From assembly GCF_014202335.1 (NCBI RefSeq), contig NZ_JACHGP010000013.1:178849-242848 (forward strand): a stretch of 64,000 nt of DNA, written 5' to 3'. Below the pieces are notes generated by a model, which saw only the letters and a program-made list of their open reading frames with translations, did no database searches and was not told the origin of the DNA. Origin of the DNA: Mycobacterium sp. AZCC_0083 (GTDB taxonomy: Bacteria > Actinomycetota > Actinomycetes > Mycobacteriales > Mycobacteriaceae). The position numbers and the translations under genes were made by a program. Every line of letters begins with the position of its first letter. Position 1 is the first letter of the stretch. Below, piece after piece: positions 1 through 8,531 of this stretch.

Positions 1-720
1 CTGTCCGTGCCCGGCGCGACCGGCTTCGGTCCCCCTGACAAGCTCAGCGACGCGCCCAACCAGCCGGGGCAGGTGCTGGTGCTGATGAACGTCGGCGCCA
101 TCTTCATGGGCACGGCGTTGACCATCCGCGACCTCATCGGCGAGCGCGCGATCTTCCTCCGCGAACAGGCGGTCGGGTTGTCGACGAGTGCCTATCTGCT
201 GGCCAAGGTCTGCATCTACTCGGTGTTCGCGATCCTGCAGTCCGGAATCGTCACGGCGATAACGATCATCGGCGTCGGTCCACCCAAGAACGGCGGATTG
301 CTGTTCGGCTCTGGCGAATTGGCGGCATCGATAGAGCTGTTCATCGGCATGGCCGCCGCGACGGTCTGCGCGGCGACGGTCGGCTTCGCGCTGTCGGCGA
401 TGGCGAAGACCAGCGAGCAGATCATGCCGTTGCTCGTCATCGCGATCATGTCCCAGCTGGTGTTCTCGGGCGGCATGATCCCGGTGACGGGCCGGATCCC
501 GCTCGACCAGATGTCGTTCGTCACGCCAGCCCGCTGGGGCTTCGCGGCGACGGCGTCGACGGTGGGACTCACGGACCTGGTGAAGCCACCGATCATGCCC
601 GACGACTCCTTCTGGAAACACACGTCGGGCGCATGGTTCCTCGACATGGGGATGCTGGCCGCGCTGTCGATCTTCTACCTTTGCTTCGTGCGGTTCAAGA
701 TCCGCCTCAAGGCCGGCTAA
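1..720 (+). CDS. ABC transporter permease domain, C-terminal part (Rv1747-like), 5'-truncated
   Basis: The reading frame is open from the first base of the window and ends at TAA 718-720, so this is the 3' end of a longer gene. The visible 239 residues form an ABC-2 type permease: a run of hydrophobic segments with the conserved stretch GERAIFLREQAVGLS, in which the cytoplasmic loop precedes several membrane spans, and a final span before the terminus FKIRLKAG. This matches the C-terminal half of mycobacterial FHA-domain ABC exporters of the Rv1747 type, where FHA and ATPase domains lie N-terminal and would be upstream of this window. Substrate is not deducible from this part; Rv1747 is linked to cell-wall glycolipid export. 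It converges on mfpA with about 100 bases between. Confidence 0.85.
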   Translation: MSVPGATGFGPPDKLSDAPNQPGQVLVLMNVGAIFMGTALTIRDLIGERAIFLREQAVGLSTSAYLLAKVCIYSVFAILQSGIVTAITIIGVGPPKNGGLLFGSGELAASIELFIGMAAATVCAATVGFALSAMAKTSEQIMPLLVIAIMSQLVFSGGMIPVTGRIPLDQMSFVTPARWGFAATASTVGLTDLVKPPIMPDDSFWKHTSGAWFLDMGMLAALSIFYLCFVRFKIRLKAG

Positions 721-818
721 CGCCGTCGTTCTGCAGCACGGCGGTGGCCGAACGCATCGAACGGGCCGAGGCCGTGGCAACGGCGGCAACGCCGGATTGA
801 TCGGCAACGGGTAGCCCG

Positions 819-1382
819 TCAGCCGCCGTGGATGTCCAACCCGTGTGCAGCGGCGTAGGCGACGGCCTGGTCGATGTCGATCTTCGCGCCACGCACCTTC
901 GCCGTCGTCCAGAACGTCGGGTCGACGCGCGCCCCGCGCAGATCGGCGTCGTCGAGGCGGGCGTCCTGCGCGCGAGCTCCGGTGAGATCCGCCCCGCGCA
1001 GCACTGCCTTGCGCAGATCGGCGCCGACGAGGCTGGCCTCCCGTAGCCGGCAATCCGACAGGTCGACCGTGCGAAGGTCACAGCCCCCCAACACGGCCAG
1101 CGTCAGGTCGACCTCAGTGAAGGTCACCGGACGGATCCGGCTTTCGGTGAACACCGATCCGAGCAAGGTGCAGTGTCGAAAAGTGCTGTGCATCAACGAT
1201 GCCCGACGGAAGTCGCAATTGCGGAAGGCCGAGCCCACGTGCACGGACTCGGACAAGTTCACACCGGCGAACACACACTCGGTGAACACCACGCGTTCGG
1301 TGTGCAGCCGGCTGAGATCTTCATCGCGAAAGTCGTGACCTTCGAACTCTCGATCTGCCCACTGCTCGTCGGGGTCGGCCAC
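819..1382 (-). CDS. mfpA: MfpA-type pentapeptide repeat protein (DNA gyrase-protecting DNA mimic)
   Basis: This 187-residue protein (GTG start at 1382) is built almost wholly of A(D/N)LXX-type pentapeptide repeats, for example DLRKAVLRGADLTGA near residues 120-135, which fold into a right-handed quadrilateral beta-helix. It has the MfpA signatures FRDEDLSRLHTERVVF near the N-terminus and DIDQAVAYAAAHGL at the C-terminus. MfpA mimics B-form DNA, binds gyrase and lowers fluoroquinolone susceptibility in mycobacteria. It is the last gene of the five-gene mfpE-D-C-B-A operon and starts 3 bases after the mfpB stop, so it is almost certainly co-transcribed and works with the GTPase MfpB. Length and context equal Rv3361c. 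Confidence is high for family and orthology, lower for the actual resistance effect here. Confidence 0.93.
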   Translation of the reverse strand: MADPDEQWADREFEGHDFRDEDLSRLHTERVVFTECVFAGVNLSESVHVGSAFRNCDFRRASLMHSTFRHCTLLGSVFTESRIRPVTFTEVDLTLAVLGGCDLRTVDLSDCRLREASLVGADLRKAVLRGADLTGARAQDARLDDADLRGARVDPTFWTTAKVRGAKIDIDQAVAYAAAHGLDIHGG

Positions 1383-1385
1383 GGA

Positions 1386-2000
1386 TCAGCCGGGCAGCGA
1401 GCTGAGGTTCATCAACGAGTACTCGGTGATGGCGATCAGTGCGGCTCGAGCCGAATGCCGGTCGCGCGCGTCGACGGTGACCACCGGGATGTGATCGGCC
1501 AGTGCCAGCGCCTTGCGCACCTCGTGCGGCGGATGCCTGCGCCCGTCGTCGAATTCGTTGATCGCGATGAGGAACGGCAGCTTCCGCGCCTCGAAGAAGT
1601 CGACCGCGGCGAAGCTGTCCTGCAGCCGGCGGACGTCGACAAGGATCACCGCGCCGATGGCACCGCGGACCAGGTCGTCCCACATGAACCAGAACCGCCG
1701 CTGACCGGGCGTGCCGAACAAGTAGAGCACCAAGTCTTCGGCGAGCGTGATGCGACCGAAGTCCATCGCCACCGTCGTGGTGTTCTTCTCCGGCGTCGCG
1801 GCAAGACCGTCGAGACCCTGCGAGGCATTGGTCACCAGGGCCTCGGTCCGCAGCGGCATGATCTCCGACACCGCGCCGACGAACGTCGTCTTGCCTGCGC
1901 CGAAGCCACCCGAGATGACGATCTTCGTGGAGGCCTTTTCTCGGCGCAGCGCGGGGCCGCCGGTGGAACCCGGGGGGCCCTCAGAGTGCCCGTAGGCCAC
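1386..2000 (-). CDS. mfpB: Conservon small GTPase MfpB
   Basis: A 204-residue Ras-like GTPase of the ATP/GTP-binding conservon family. The P-loop GGFGAGKTT lies at residues 31-39; the G3 region reads FGTPGQ (95-100), so the usual DxxG Asp is a Thr; the G4 region is NEFD (148-151) instead of NKxD. These deviations are typical of the family. In mycobacteria MfpB is reported to work with MfpA in gyrase protection. The GTG start at 2000 lies inside mfpC (20-bp overlap), indicating translational coupling. An N-terminal 20-residue Gly/Pro-rich tail precedes the G domain. It probably acts in a membrane-proximal complex with the roadblock and kinase-like products of the operon (inference). Confidence 0.88.
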   Translation of the reverse strand: MAYGHSEGPPGSTGGPALRREKASTKIVISGGFGAGKTTFVGAVSEIMPLRTEALVTNASQGLDGLAATPEKNTTTVAMDFGRITLAEDLVLYLFGTPGQRRFWFMWDDLVRGAIGAVILVDVRRLQDSFAAVDFFEARKLPFLIAINEFDDGRRHPPHEVRKALALADHIPVVTVDARDRHSARAALIAITEYSLMNLSSLPG

Positions 2001-2367
2001 GCAGCGTCCTTCCTATCAACTCACGTCGTTCGTCGGGAGTCGCCGACTCGCCGAGGGTGGTCTGCACACGCGCGTATCCCTGCGTCACCAGATCACCGAT
2101 CAGCACCCGCGCCACACCAAGCGGCAACGATAGGCGAGCGGCGATTTCGGCGACCGACGGGCTGTCGACACCCAACCCGAGAATCTTGGCACGCACGTCG
2201 TTTCCGGGCCAGCGCGGCGCGGGCCCGAATTCCATTGTCCTGATCGGCGCCTCGAGTGGAAGGTCGACACGCGTACTGGTGCGACCGGACGTCAGCGTGT
2301 ACGGCCGGACCAGGCTGGCCTCGACCCCCGGTTCAGCGGATTCCCACGCGTCTCGCACCTCGTCCAT
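1981..2367 (-). CDS. mfpC: DUF742 family protein MfpC
   Basis: A 128-residue DUF742 protein with the family start VRPYTLTSGRT and a winged-helix-like C-terminal half (DSPSVAEIAARLSLPLGVAR followed by a second helix and wing). DUF742 proteins occur only in actinobacterial conservons between the roadblock and GTPase genes, as here. Biochemical role is unknown; a DNA- or partner-binding adaptor is a guess from the helix-turn-helix-like segment. It lies 6 bases downstream of mfpD and overlaps mfpB by 20 bp. Orthologous position to Rv3363c. Confidence 0.88.
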   Translation of the reverse strand: MDEVRDAWESAEPGVEASLVRPYTLTSGRTSTRVDLPLEAPIRTMEFGPAPRWPGNDVRAKILGLGVDSPSVAEIAARLSLPLGVARVLIGDLVTQGYARVQTTLGESATPDERRELIGRTLRGLRAL

Positions 2368-2373
2368 CGCAAC

Positions 2374-2781
2374 TCACGAGTGCTGTGCGGTACGGCGGGA
2401 CGCTTGGACGACGGTGCCCACTCGCTCGACCAGGATCGCCATCTCGTAGCCGATCTGGCCGATGTCGCAGGACCTGGTGGCCAGCGTCGCGAGGTTGGAT
2501 CCGTCACCGACGCGCATGAGCAGCAGGTAGCCGTTCTCCATCTCGACGACGGACTGCATCACGTAGCCACCGTCGAAGAGTTGCGCGGCGCCGGTCGACA
2601 GGCTGGCAAGTCCCGACGCCACGGCGGCCAACTGATCGGCGCGCTCGGTCGGCATGTGCTCGCTCGCAGCGCGCAGCAGCCCGTCGGCGGACACCAGGAT
2701 CGCGTGCGACACCCCTGCTACCTCGTTGGCGAACTTCGAGACCAACCAGTCGAGTGAGTCACGCTGGGTCGAACGGGTCAT
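2374..2781 (-). CDS. mfpD: Roadblock/LC7 domain protein MfpD
   Basis: A 135-residue single-domain Roadblock/LC7 protein. Start ATG at 2781 is fixed by a 4-bp ATGA overlap with the stop of the upstream kinase-like gene; a longer open frame upstream of this is only the shadow of mfpE. The sequence LDWLVSKFANEVAGVSHAIL followed by SADGLLRAAS is the canonical N-terminal helix and first strands of the bacterial MglB/roadblock fold. Roadblock proteins dimerise and regulate small GTPases, so MfpB is the likely partner (family knowledge plus context). Equivalent to Rv3364c. Confidence 0.9.
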   Translation of the reverse strand: MTRSTQRDSLDWLVSKFANEVAGVSHAILVSADGLLRAASEHMPTERADQLAAVASGLASLSTGAAQLFDGGYVMQSVVEMENGYLLLMRVGDGSNLATLATRSCDIGQIGYEMAILVERVGTVVQASRRTAQHS

Positions 2782-5660
2782 TCGTCGTCTGTTCCTCTGG
2801 TTTCTCTGGCGTGGGTGCGGCCTGCGTGCACGCCACCGAAATGGTTGCCGATGCTGGCGCGCACGGCCTCCGGATCTCGGGAAGGGCGTGCGTGCGCACC
2901 CGTGTCGAATCCCGAGTCGGCGGACTCCTCGACACCGTTGGCGCCGTTGGCGTCTCCGTTGCGATGCCTGCCATTGTGGTCGTCGTCCTGCACGTCGGCA
3001 GCGCCGGGCACCAGCCGGGCGCCGGGTTCCCGCATCGGAAGACCGTGCTCGGTGTGCTGCGACACCGGCGATTCCTCCGCCGCGGCAGCTGCCTCCCAGC
3101 CGTGGTCCCACACCGTCTTCCAGTCCAAGTCGGTGCTCTGAGCGAGCTGGTGCGGATCATCGATCAGCCACTCGGACAGCATCTTCTGGAAGATGGCGTC
3201 TTCGGTTCCCGAGGTCTGCGACGGCGCGGCCTGAACCGGTTCGGCCTGGACGGGCTCAACAGCCGGGGGCGGTGGAGGCGCTGGGGGCGGGTACATCCCG
3301 TTGGTCGGTGGGTTCGCAGCCTGCGCACGCGCCGCGAAGAAGGACGACGTGTTGGTGGGAGCCTGGCTGGGCCGCTCGACGGGTTCCACAGGCGGAGGGG
3401 GCGTAGCCGTCTGCGCGGGCATCGACTCCTCGGGCCACTCCTCCTCGTCGCCCCAGAGCGAAACGGGCTCCGGCGCCGGGGGCGGCAAGGGCACCGACGG
3501 GATGCCGGATATTCCACTCGCACCCGGGTTGCGTTGCGGCAGAAGCGAGATGGGAATGTCCGCGTGACCGTTGCGGTACTCGGCGGCTGGGGGTTCGTAT
3601 TCGTAGCTCTGCTCTTCGACGTACTCGTCGTACTCTTGCTCGTACTCTTGGTCGACCGGCTGCTCGAACGCGATGGCGGCGTGGGAATCGGTGTGGGCGT
3701 CGGCGGAGTCGCCATAGTCCGTCGCCTCGACATAGTCCGGCGCGTCGACCGGCAGCGGCGCCGAACCCCGGAGCAGCAGTTCGGCCGGAATGAAGACACC
3801 AGCGGTGGTGCCCGAATTCGCCTCTCCCGCAATGGTGCTGCGCAACCGGACGACGAGACCGTGCTGCGCGGCCAGGCGACCGACCACGAAGAGGCCCATG
3901 TGGCGCGCGGTGTAGGGGTTGACCTCACCACCGGACTGCAGTCGCGTGTTGGCCACCCGCAGGTCGGGCTCCGTCATGCCGAGGCCGATGTCGCTGACCT
4001 CGACGACGAGACCGCCGTTGCCGGTGTGCACGGCCGACACCCGCACCTGCGAGATCGGCGGCGAGTAGCGCAACGCGTTGTCCATCAGTTCGGCGAGCAG
4101 ATGGACCAGGTCGCCCGCGAGGACGCCGTGGATCTCGCTGTCGGGCGCGACGGCGGTGACCACGCGCGTGTAGTCCTCGACCTCGGAGGCGGCCGCGTTG
4201 ATCACGGCGGCAACGGGAATCGGGGCGGCCTGCTCGCGCGGCACCCTCGAGCCGGCCAGCACCAGCAGGTTGGCGCCGTTGCGGCGCATGCGCGCGGCCA
4301 GATGATCGAGACGGAAGAGGCTCTCCAGCCGTTCGGGGTCCTGTTCGTCGCTCTCCAGACGGTCGATGAGCGTCAGCTGCTGGTCGACCAGCGAGCGGCT
4401 GCGCCGCGACAGCGTCTCGAACATGTCGCCCACCTGCAGCTGCAGCCTGGCCTGCTCACCGGCGAGCAGCACGGCCTGCTCGTGCAACTCGTCGACGGCA
4501 TGCGCGACCTGCCCGACCTCCTCGGTGGTGTGCACGGGCAGAGGTTGCACGGGATCGGCAGGGCCACCCGCGCGGACCCGCTCCAACTCCTGAGCGAGAT
4601 CTTGGTGGGCGACCTGCAGGGCGCTGTCGCGCAGCCTGCGCAGCGGTCGCACCAGGGTGCGCGCCACGAGCGTCACGATCAGCAGGGCGATCAGGATGGC
4701 CGCGCCGACGATCACCGAGTCGCGGATGGCCTCGTTGCGCTTGGCGGTGGCCTGGTCCTCGACACCCGTCGTGACGGACGTGATGGTCGAACGGATGACC
4801 TGGCCCGCGATCTCATTGGTGGCCTGCAACGACTGCGTCAGGTCGGGATTGTTGACCAGCACGACTGCCGGGTCGGACAGCATGGCCATCCGCTTGACCA
4901 TCTCGGCCTGCAGCTTCTGGGCATCGGCAGAGCCGACCCCGAGCACCTGGCTCATCCCGAACAGCGTCGACGGCTCGGTGCCCGCCAGGGTGATCATCGA
5001 GGTGCGCAGCTCCGGCTCGGGGATCTCGCCACCGAGGTTCACCAACAGCTGCTGCATCATCATCTGCCCGCGCGCACCGATCGCGCGGGACAGGCCAAGC
5101 GTCTCGCCCCGGATCGTCTCGTCGTCGACGCGCACCGATCCGTTGATGACGTCCTCGGCGGTGAGCAGGATCGGCGCGTAGGTGGTGACCCTGTCACGCA
5201 GTCCGATGCCGTTGGCCGTCACCTTGTCCAGAAGTGCCTGCCCGCCCTGCAGCAGTGCGGTGACGCCCTTGCCGACGTCGGGCACGACGGCGGTGTCGCG
5301 CAGCCGGGTCTGCAGGGTCTGCTTGCTGGCATCGAAGGCGCTGAGCGCGGTCTGGGCGTCGCCGCCGGTGGAATTCGCCAGCAGCGCGGCGTCGAGGGTG
5401 GCCATGTAGTCCTCGATCGCCGGGACCATCTCGGCGCGGTCGGCAGCAAGGCGAAGGTCGGCGGCACCGGTCCAACCCGAGTAAACCCGCAACCCACCGA
5501 ATGTGCCCGCCAAAAGCAGCGGCACCAGAACGATCGCAAACACTTTCCATCGAACCGGCCAATTGCTCACCGACCATCGCGATGGCCGCTTCACCGGTGC
5601 TGGCACATTGCTCCTGAATTCGACAGCAGCGGCCTGCGGTTGCTGCTCGAACGCCGTCAT
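2778..5660 (-). CDS. mfpE: Membrane sensor histidine kinase-like protein with nitrate/nitrite-sensor-type domain, MfpE
   Basis: A 960-residue membrane protein heading the conservon. The first membrane span is at about residues 39-56 and the second at 315-334; the 250-residue extracytoplasmic part between them resembles the NIT sensor domain. A HAMP-like linker follows, then a coiled segment with a possible phosphoacceptor His453 (FRLDHLAARM), and a GHKL ATPase domain with N-box HLLAELMDNALRYSPP (520-535) and G1 motif DIGLGM (557-562). The last 300 residues are an acidic, Pro/Glu/Tyr-rich tail, probably disordered. No response regulator gene is adjacent, consistent with conservons that signal through roadblock/GTPase partners. 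Orthologue of Rv3365c. Whether it autophosphorylates is unknown. Confidence 0.9.
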   Translation of the reverse strand: MTAFEQQPQAAAVEFRSNVPAPVKRPSRWSVSNWPVRWKVFAIVLVPLLLAGTFGGLRVYSGWTGAADLRLAADRAEMVPAIEDYMATLDAALLANSTGGDAQTALSAFDASKQTLQTRLRDTAVVPDVGKGVTALLQGGQALLDKVTANGIGLRDRVTTYAPILLTAEDVINGSVRVDDETIRGETLGLSRAIGARGQMMMQQLLVNLGGEIPEPELRTSMITLAGTEPSTLFGMSQVLGVGSADAQKLQAEMVKRMAMLSDPAVVLVNNPDLTQSLQATNEIAGQVIRSTITSVTTGVEDQATAKRNEAIRDSVIVGAAILIALLIVTLVARTLVRPLRRLRDSALQVAHQDLAQELERVRAGGPADPVQPLPVHTTEEVGQVAHAVDELHEQAVLLAGEQARLQLQVGDMFETLSRRSRSLVDQQLTLIDRLESDEQDPERLESLFRLDHLAARMRRNGANLLVLAGSRVPREQAAPIPVAAVINAAASEVEDYTRVVTAVAPDSEIHGVLAGDLVHLLAELMDNALRYSPPISQVRVSAVHTGNGGLVVEVSDIGLGMTEPDLRVANTRLQSGGEVNPYTARHMGLFVVGRLAAQHGLVVRLRSTIAGEANSGTTAGVFIPAELLLRGSAPLPVDAPDYVEATDYGDSADAHTDSHAAIAFEQPVDQEYEQEYDEYVEEQSYEYEPPAAEYRNGHADIPISLLPQRNPGASGISGIPSVPLPPPAPEPVSLWGDEEEWPEESMPAQTATPPPPVEPVERPSQAPTNTSSFFAARAQAANPPTNGMYPPPAPPPPPAVEPVQAEPVQAAPSQTSGTEDAIFQKMLSEWLIDDPHQLAQSTDLDWKTVWDHGWEAAAAAEESPVSQHTEHGLPMREPGARLVPGAADVQDDDHNGRHRNGDANGANGVEESADSGFDTGAHARPSRDPEAVRASIGNHFGGVHAGRTHARETRGTDDE

Positions 5661-5945
5661 TGCGGCGCGACCCTACTACCGGCCGCTGGTCGGCATTTCA
5701 ATCGCGCACAGGTCATAAGGTTCCTACTGCTCTTTGCCCAAAACGTGGGCAGGCGTGGTCCGCCCGGCAATTGGTCGAGTATGACAGCGATTAGCACCCG
5801 TTTCCACAATTCTTACTGAACAGACAGAGTTCGTGACCGAGGTGTTGCCAAGTTGTGTGCTATGCGAGCAAATGCCCAACGCCGCCTTTGATTACCCCTG
5901 CTCGGGCCGGTCTTCCCGGGCGAGTGCCAGCGGTACATTCCGGGC
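5661..5945. promoter_or_regulatory. Divergent intergenic region between mfpE and the small gene at 5946
   Basis: This 285-base spacer must carry the mfp conservon promoter (minus) and the promoter for 5946/trmL (plus). The part at 5700-5860 is clearly less GC-rich than the genes. I see no convincing dyad or consensus sigma-A pair, so the promoter assignment rests on gene orientation alone. Confidence 0.5.
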
Positions 5946-6134
5946 ATGAGGCTAACGGGCAGAAGCGACGATGAGCTACTGACGGAGGCGTGGGCCTACC
6001 TGACCGCAGAGGAACTGCTCGACCTCTTTGAGTCGCTGACCTATTACTTCGCGGGCGACCAAGACGACCCCGGTTGGCACTGCCACGTCGGCGTCCCAGA
6101 CGGTCCCGAGTTGACCATCGCGATCGATAATTGA
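5946..6134 (+). CDS. Small hypothetical protein (62 aa)
   Basis: A 62-residue acidic ORF with ATG start and moderate-to-high GC at third positions, lying directly upstream of trmL (19 bases between). The sequence contains two short helices rich in Leu/Glu (TAEELLDLFESL) and a C-terminal segment with WHCH and GPELTIAID. I do not recognise the family. The coding potential and its position on the trmL transcript support a real small gene, but ribosome-binding evidence is weak. Function unknown. Confidence 0.5.
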   Translation: MRLTGRSDDELLTEAWAYLTAEELLDLFESLTYYFAGDQDDPGWHCHVGVPDGPELTIAIDN

Positions 6135-6153
6135 TCATGAAAGGCACCGCGCC

Positions 6154-6618
6154 GTGTTCAAGCTGATGTTCTTCTCACCGCGCATCGCGCCGAACACCGG
6201 CAATGCGATCCGGACGGCGGCGGCGACGGGATGTGAATTGCATCTCGTCGAACCGCTTGGATTCGATCTGTCCGAACCGAAGCTGAGGCGCGCCGGCTTG
6301 GACTACCACGATCTGGCGTCGGTGACCGTGCACGCCGACCTGCCGAGCGCATGGGCGGCCCTGTCCCCCGCCCGGGTGATCGCGTTCACCGCACACGCCG
6401 AGTCGTCCTACGCCGACGTGGACTACCAGCCGGGAGACGTGTTGATGTTCGGGCCCGAACCCACCGGCCTTGACGCCGCGACGCTGGCCGATCCGCACGT
6501 CACCACGCGGGTGCGCATCCCGATGCTGGAGGGCAGGCGGTCCTTGAATCTGGCCAACGCCGCGGCGATCGCGGTGTACGAGGCGTGGCGCCAGCAAGGT
6601 TTTTCCGGCGCGGTCTAG
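6154..6618 (+). CDS. trmL: tRNA (cytidine(34)-2'-O)-methyltransferase, SPOUT family
   Basis: A 154-residue SpoU/TrmL-type SPOUT methyltransferase, orthologue of Rv3366. The GTG start follows GAAAGG at 6139-6144. Family motifs are all present: PRIAPNTGNAIRTAAATG (motif 1, residues 9-26), LMFGPEPTGL (motif 2, knot entry) and IPMLEGRRSLNLANAAAIAVYEAW (motif 3, the trefoil-knot SAM site; quoted parts are within residues 120-146). TrmL methylates the ribose of the wobble nucleotide in tRNA-Leu isoacceptors using SAM. The length is the standard minimal form of the family. Divergent from mfpE as in M. tuberculosis. Confidence 0.92.
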   Translation: MFKLMFFSPRIAPNTGNAIRTAAATGCELHLVEPLGFDLSEPKLRRAGLDYHDLASVTVHADLPSAWAALSPARVIAFTAHAESSYADVDYQPGDVLMFGPEPTGLDAATLADPHVTTRVRIPMLEGRRSLNLANAAAIAVYEAWRQQGFSGAV

Positions 6619-6622
6619 CCGG

Positions 6623-7828
6623 TCAATCCGTCTGCGCCAGAACGTCGTCCAGCCAATCGAAGATCACTTGGTGTGCACGTCCCATCGCGCCCATGTGGCA
6701 GTGCTCGCCGGCACCCTCGGATTCACGCAGGGTGACCAGGGTGGTCTTGGAGTTCACCATCGCCTCCGCGGCCCGCGCCGGTTCGCCCTTGAAGAACTGG
6801 TCGTTCTCCGCGTCGAGCACCAGGGCCGGGGCGGTGATGCGGTCGGCGATCCCGGCAAGCGTGTAGAGGTGAAACTTCCTGGCGAGGTCGGCGGTTGATT
6901 CGGCGCCCATCACCCACATGCCGTTACGCAGTGCCCAGCGGACCTGGGTGTTGACCGACATCAGCAGCGAAAGCACGGGGATGGCGGCATCGTCGTTGCC
7001 CTCGGCGATCCACTGGGTGACGAAGGGCGGCATCGCACCGGCCACGGCGGTCTGGAAGTCGTAGACGCCGTCATCGAGGATCAGCGCGGCGATCCGGTCG
7101 TCGAACGCGGCGGCGCGGGCCACCAGGTAACCGCCAAGGCTGTAGCCGAAGAGCGCGATCCGTCCGGGGTCGATCTCGGGGTGGGTAAGCGCGAAGTCGA
7201 TCACCGGCGTGACGACGGCTTCCCAGTCGGGCCGGAAGACCAGGCGCTGTTCGCGCAGCGCGCCGCCCTGCCCCGGACCATCGAAGGCCAGCACGTTGTA
7301 GCCGCGGACCAGCGCGGCGGCCGCGATCGCGAAGTAGGACTCCTCGAGGGTCGAGTCGTAACCGCTGTTGTAGATCACGGTCGGCCTGGCCGCTCCGCCA
7401 TCGACCAGGTACAGGTAGCCGGGCAGCGTGGTGTCCTGGTACGGGATCGCGATCTCGACGGTGGTGAAGTCGAACAGCCGGATCGCGGTCAGGAACGTGT
7501 CGTGTGACCGGTGCGAGAGTTCTGCCACCTCGGGGTCGTTGAACGGGTCGTCGCGACGGTAGAACTCCGCGGTACGGTAGTAGTTCGAGGCGCGCAACAA
7601 CGCCTCGCGGGCGCTCACTTCGTGCCCGGCTTGCAGCGATGCGCGTCCCAGCGCCTCGGCCCGTTGGGCGATCGCCTTCCACTCCCGATGCCAGGCGGCT
7701 TCGTCGCCATCGGGGATTGCGCGGGCTGCGACGAGCACTTCGCCAAGGTCGGCGCCGCCATAGTTGGCGAACCCCGCCGCGCGCAGAGCCTCGAACGAGA
7801 ACGACTCATCGTCGAACAGGAATTTCAT
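6623..7828 (-). CDS. Alpha/beta hydrolase (DUF1100 / 2,6-dihydroxypseudooxynicotine hydrolase-like)
   Basis: The 401-residue protein starts at ATG 7828, chosen because a full AGGAGG ribosome site lies 7-8 bases upstream; the open frame continues further but lacks a site. It has an N-terminal helical cap of about 130 residues followed by an alpha/beta-hydrolase core with oxyanion-side motif YNSGYDSTLEESYF, nucleophile elbow GYSLGGYL and late acid/His segments (DAENDQFF; GAGEHCHMGA). This arrangement is that of the DUF1100 hydrolases that cleave C-C or ester bonds. Substrate unknown. It is divergent from a TetR gene with a dyad operator between, so it is probably the repressor's target. Confidence 0.85.
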   Translation of the reverse strand: MKFLFDDESFSFEALRAAGFANYGGADLGEVLVAARAIPDGDEAAWHREWKAIAQRAEALGRASLQAGHEVSAREALLRASNYYRTAEFYRRDDPFNDPEVAELSHRSHDTFLTAIRLFDFTTVEIAIPYQDTTLPGYLYLVDGGAARPTVIYNSGYDSTLEESYFAIAAAALVRGYNVLAFDGPGQGGALREQRLVFRPDWEAVVTPVIDFALTHPEIDPGRIALFGYSLGGYLVARAAAFDDRIAALILDDGVYDFQTAVAGAMPPFVTQWIAEGNDDAAIPVLSLLMSVNTQVRWALRNGMWVMGAESTADLARKFHLYTLAGIADRITAPALVLDAENDQFFKGEPARAAEAMVNSKTTLVTLRESEGAGEHCHMGAMGRAHQVIFDWLDDVLAQTD

Positions 7829-7887
7829 GGCTCTCCTCCTAAGCGAAACGGAACTGCATCGTCTCGGCAAGTATGGAACAGAAATAA

Positions 7888-7907
7888 ACGGAACGCAACC
7901 GTTCCGT
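7888..7907. promoter_or_regulatory. Perfect dyad, likely TetR operator
   Basis: Arms ACGGAACG (7888-7895) and CGTTCCGT (7900-7907) are perfect inverted repeats around CAAC. The dyad lies 18 bases before the tetR start and about 60 bases before the divergent hydrolase start, the usual place for an autoregulatory TetR site. Confidence 0.75.
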
Positions 7908-7925
7908 CTTGTTAGGCTGGCCCGC

Positions 7926-8531
7926 ATGACGACCACGCCGGAACCTCGCCGCCGGACCTCCGGTGGCCCTGTCTTGCAGGACGACGTGACCGCGGCCATC
8001 GAAGGGGCGTTCTTCGCCGAACTCGCCGAGGTCGGCTACGGCAGGCTATCGATCGACGCGGTCGCGAAGCGGGCGGCGGTGGGCAAGGCCGCGGTTTACC
8101 GGCGCTGGCGGTCGAAGCTGGACATGACGATGGCGCTGGTCTCGAAGACGGCGGTGGCCGCCATCGACGTCCCCGACACCGGCACCCTGCGTGGCGACAT
8201 CCGTCAGTACCTGCGCAACGGCCGTGATGCACTGACGCACCCCCTGGCTCGTCGCATCGTGCCGGACCTGCTCGCCGAGGCGATCCGGAATCCCGAGCTG
8301 GCCGACCTTCTCGGCGAAACCGTGCGCGAGCCGCGACGACTCAAGGCCGTCGAGCTCTTCGAGCGTGCGGTCCAGCGGGGCGAGCTGCCCGCAGGAACCA
8401 ACTTGGAGCTGTCGATGGACGTGCTCGCGGGTCCGCTGTACTGGCGGCTCGCGGTGATGGGACTCCCCGTCGACGACGACTACTGCGACCAGTTGGCCGA
8501 CCGTGTCATCGCCGCCATCGCGGGCGGTTAG
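7926..8531 (+). CDS. TetR/AcrR family transcriptional regulator
   Basis: A 201-residue TetR repressor. The N-terminal helix-turn-helix is at about residues 17-62 (YGRLSIDAVAKRAAVGKAAVYRRW), followed by a TetR_C_11-like ligand-binding region with LLAEAIRNPELADLL. The ATG at 7926 is used because frames further upstream run through the divergent operator. It faces the DUF1100 hydrolase, which with the dyad at 7888-7907 suggests local, autoregulated control. Convergent with the XRE gene (stops overlap by 4 bases). Effector unknown. Confidence 0.9.
   Translation: MTTTPEPRRRTSGGPVLQDDVTAAIEGAFFAELAEVGYGRLSIDAVAKRAAVGKAAVYRRWRSKLDMTMALVSKTAVAAIDVPDTGTLRGDIRQYLRNGRDALTHPLARRIVPDLLAEAIRNPELADLLGETVREPRRLKAVELFERAVQRGELPAGTNLELSMDVLAGPLYWRLAVMGLPVDDDYCDQLADRVIAAIAGG

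Noticed and set aside
2754..5819. A 1021-codon open frame on the plus strand opposite mfpE
   Set aside because: It mirrors mfpE; the minus-strand frame has recognisable domains and the plus-strand translation is Arg/Gly/His-rich without family motifs.
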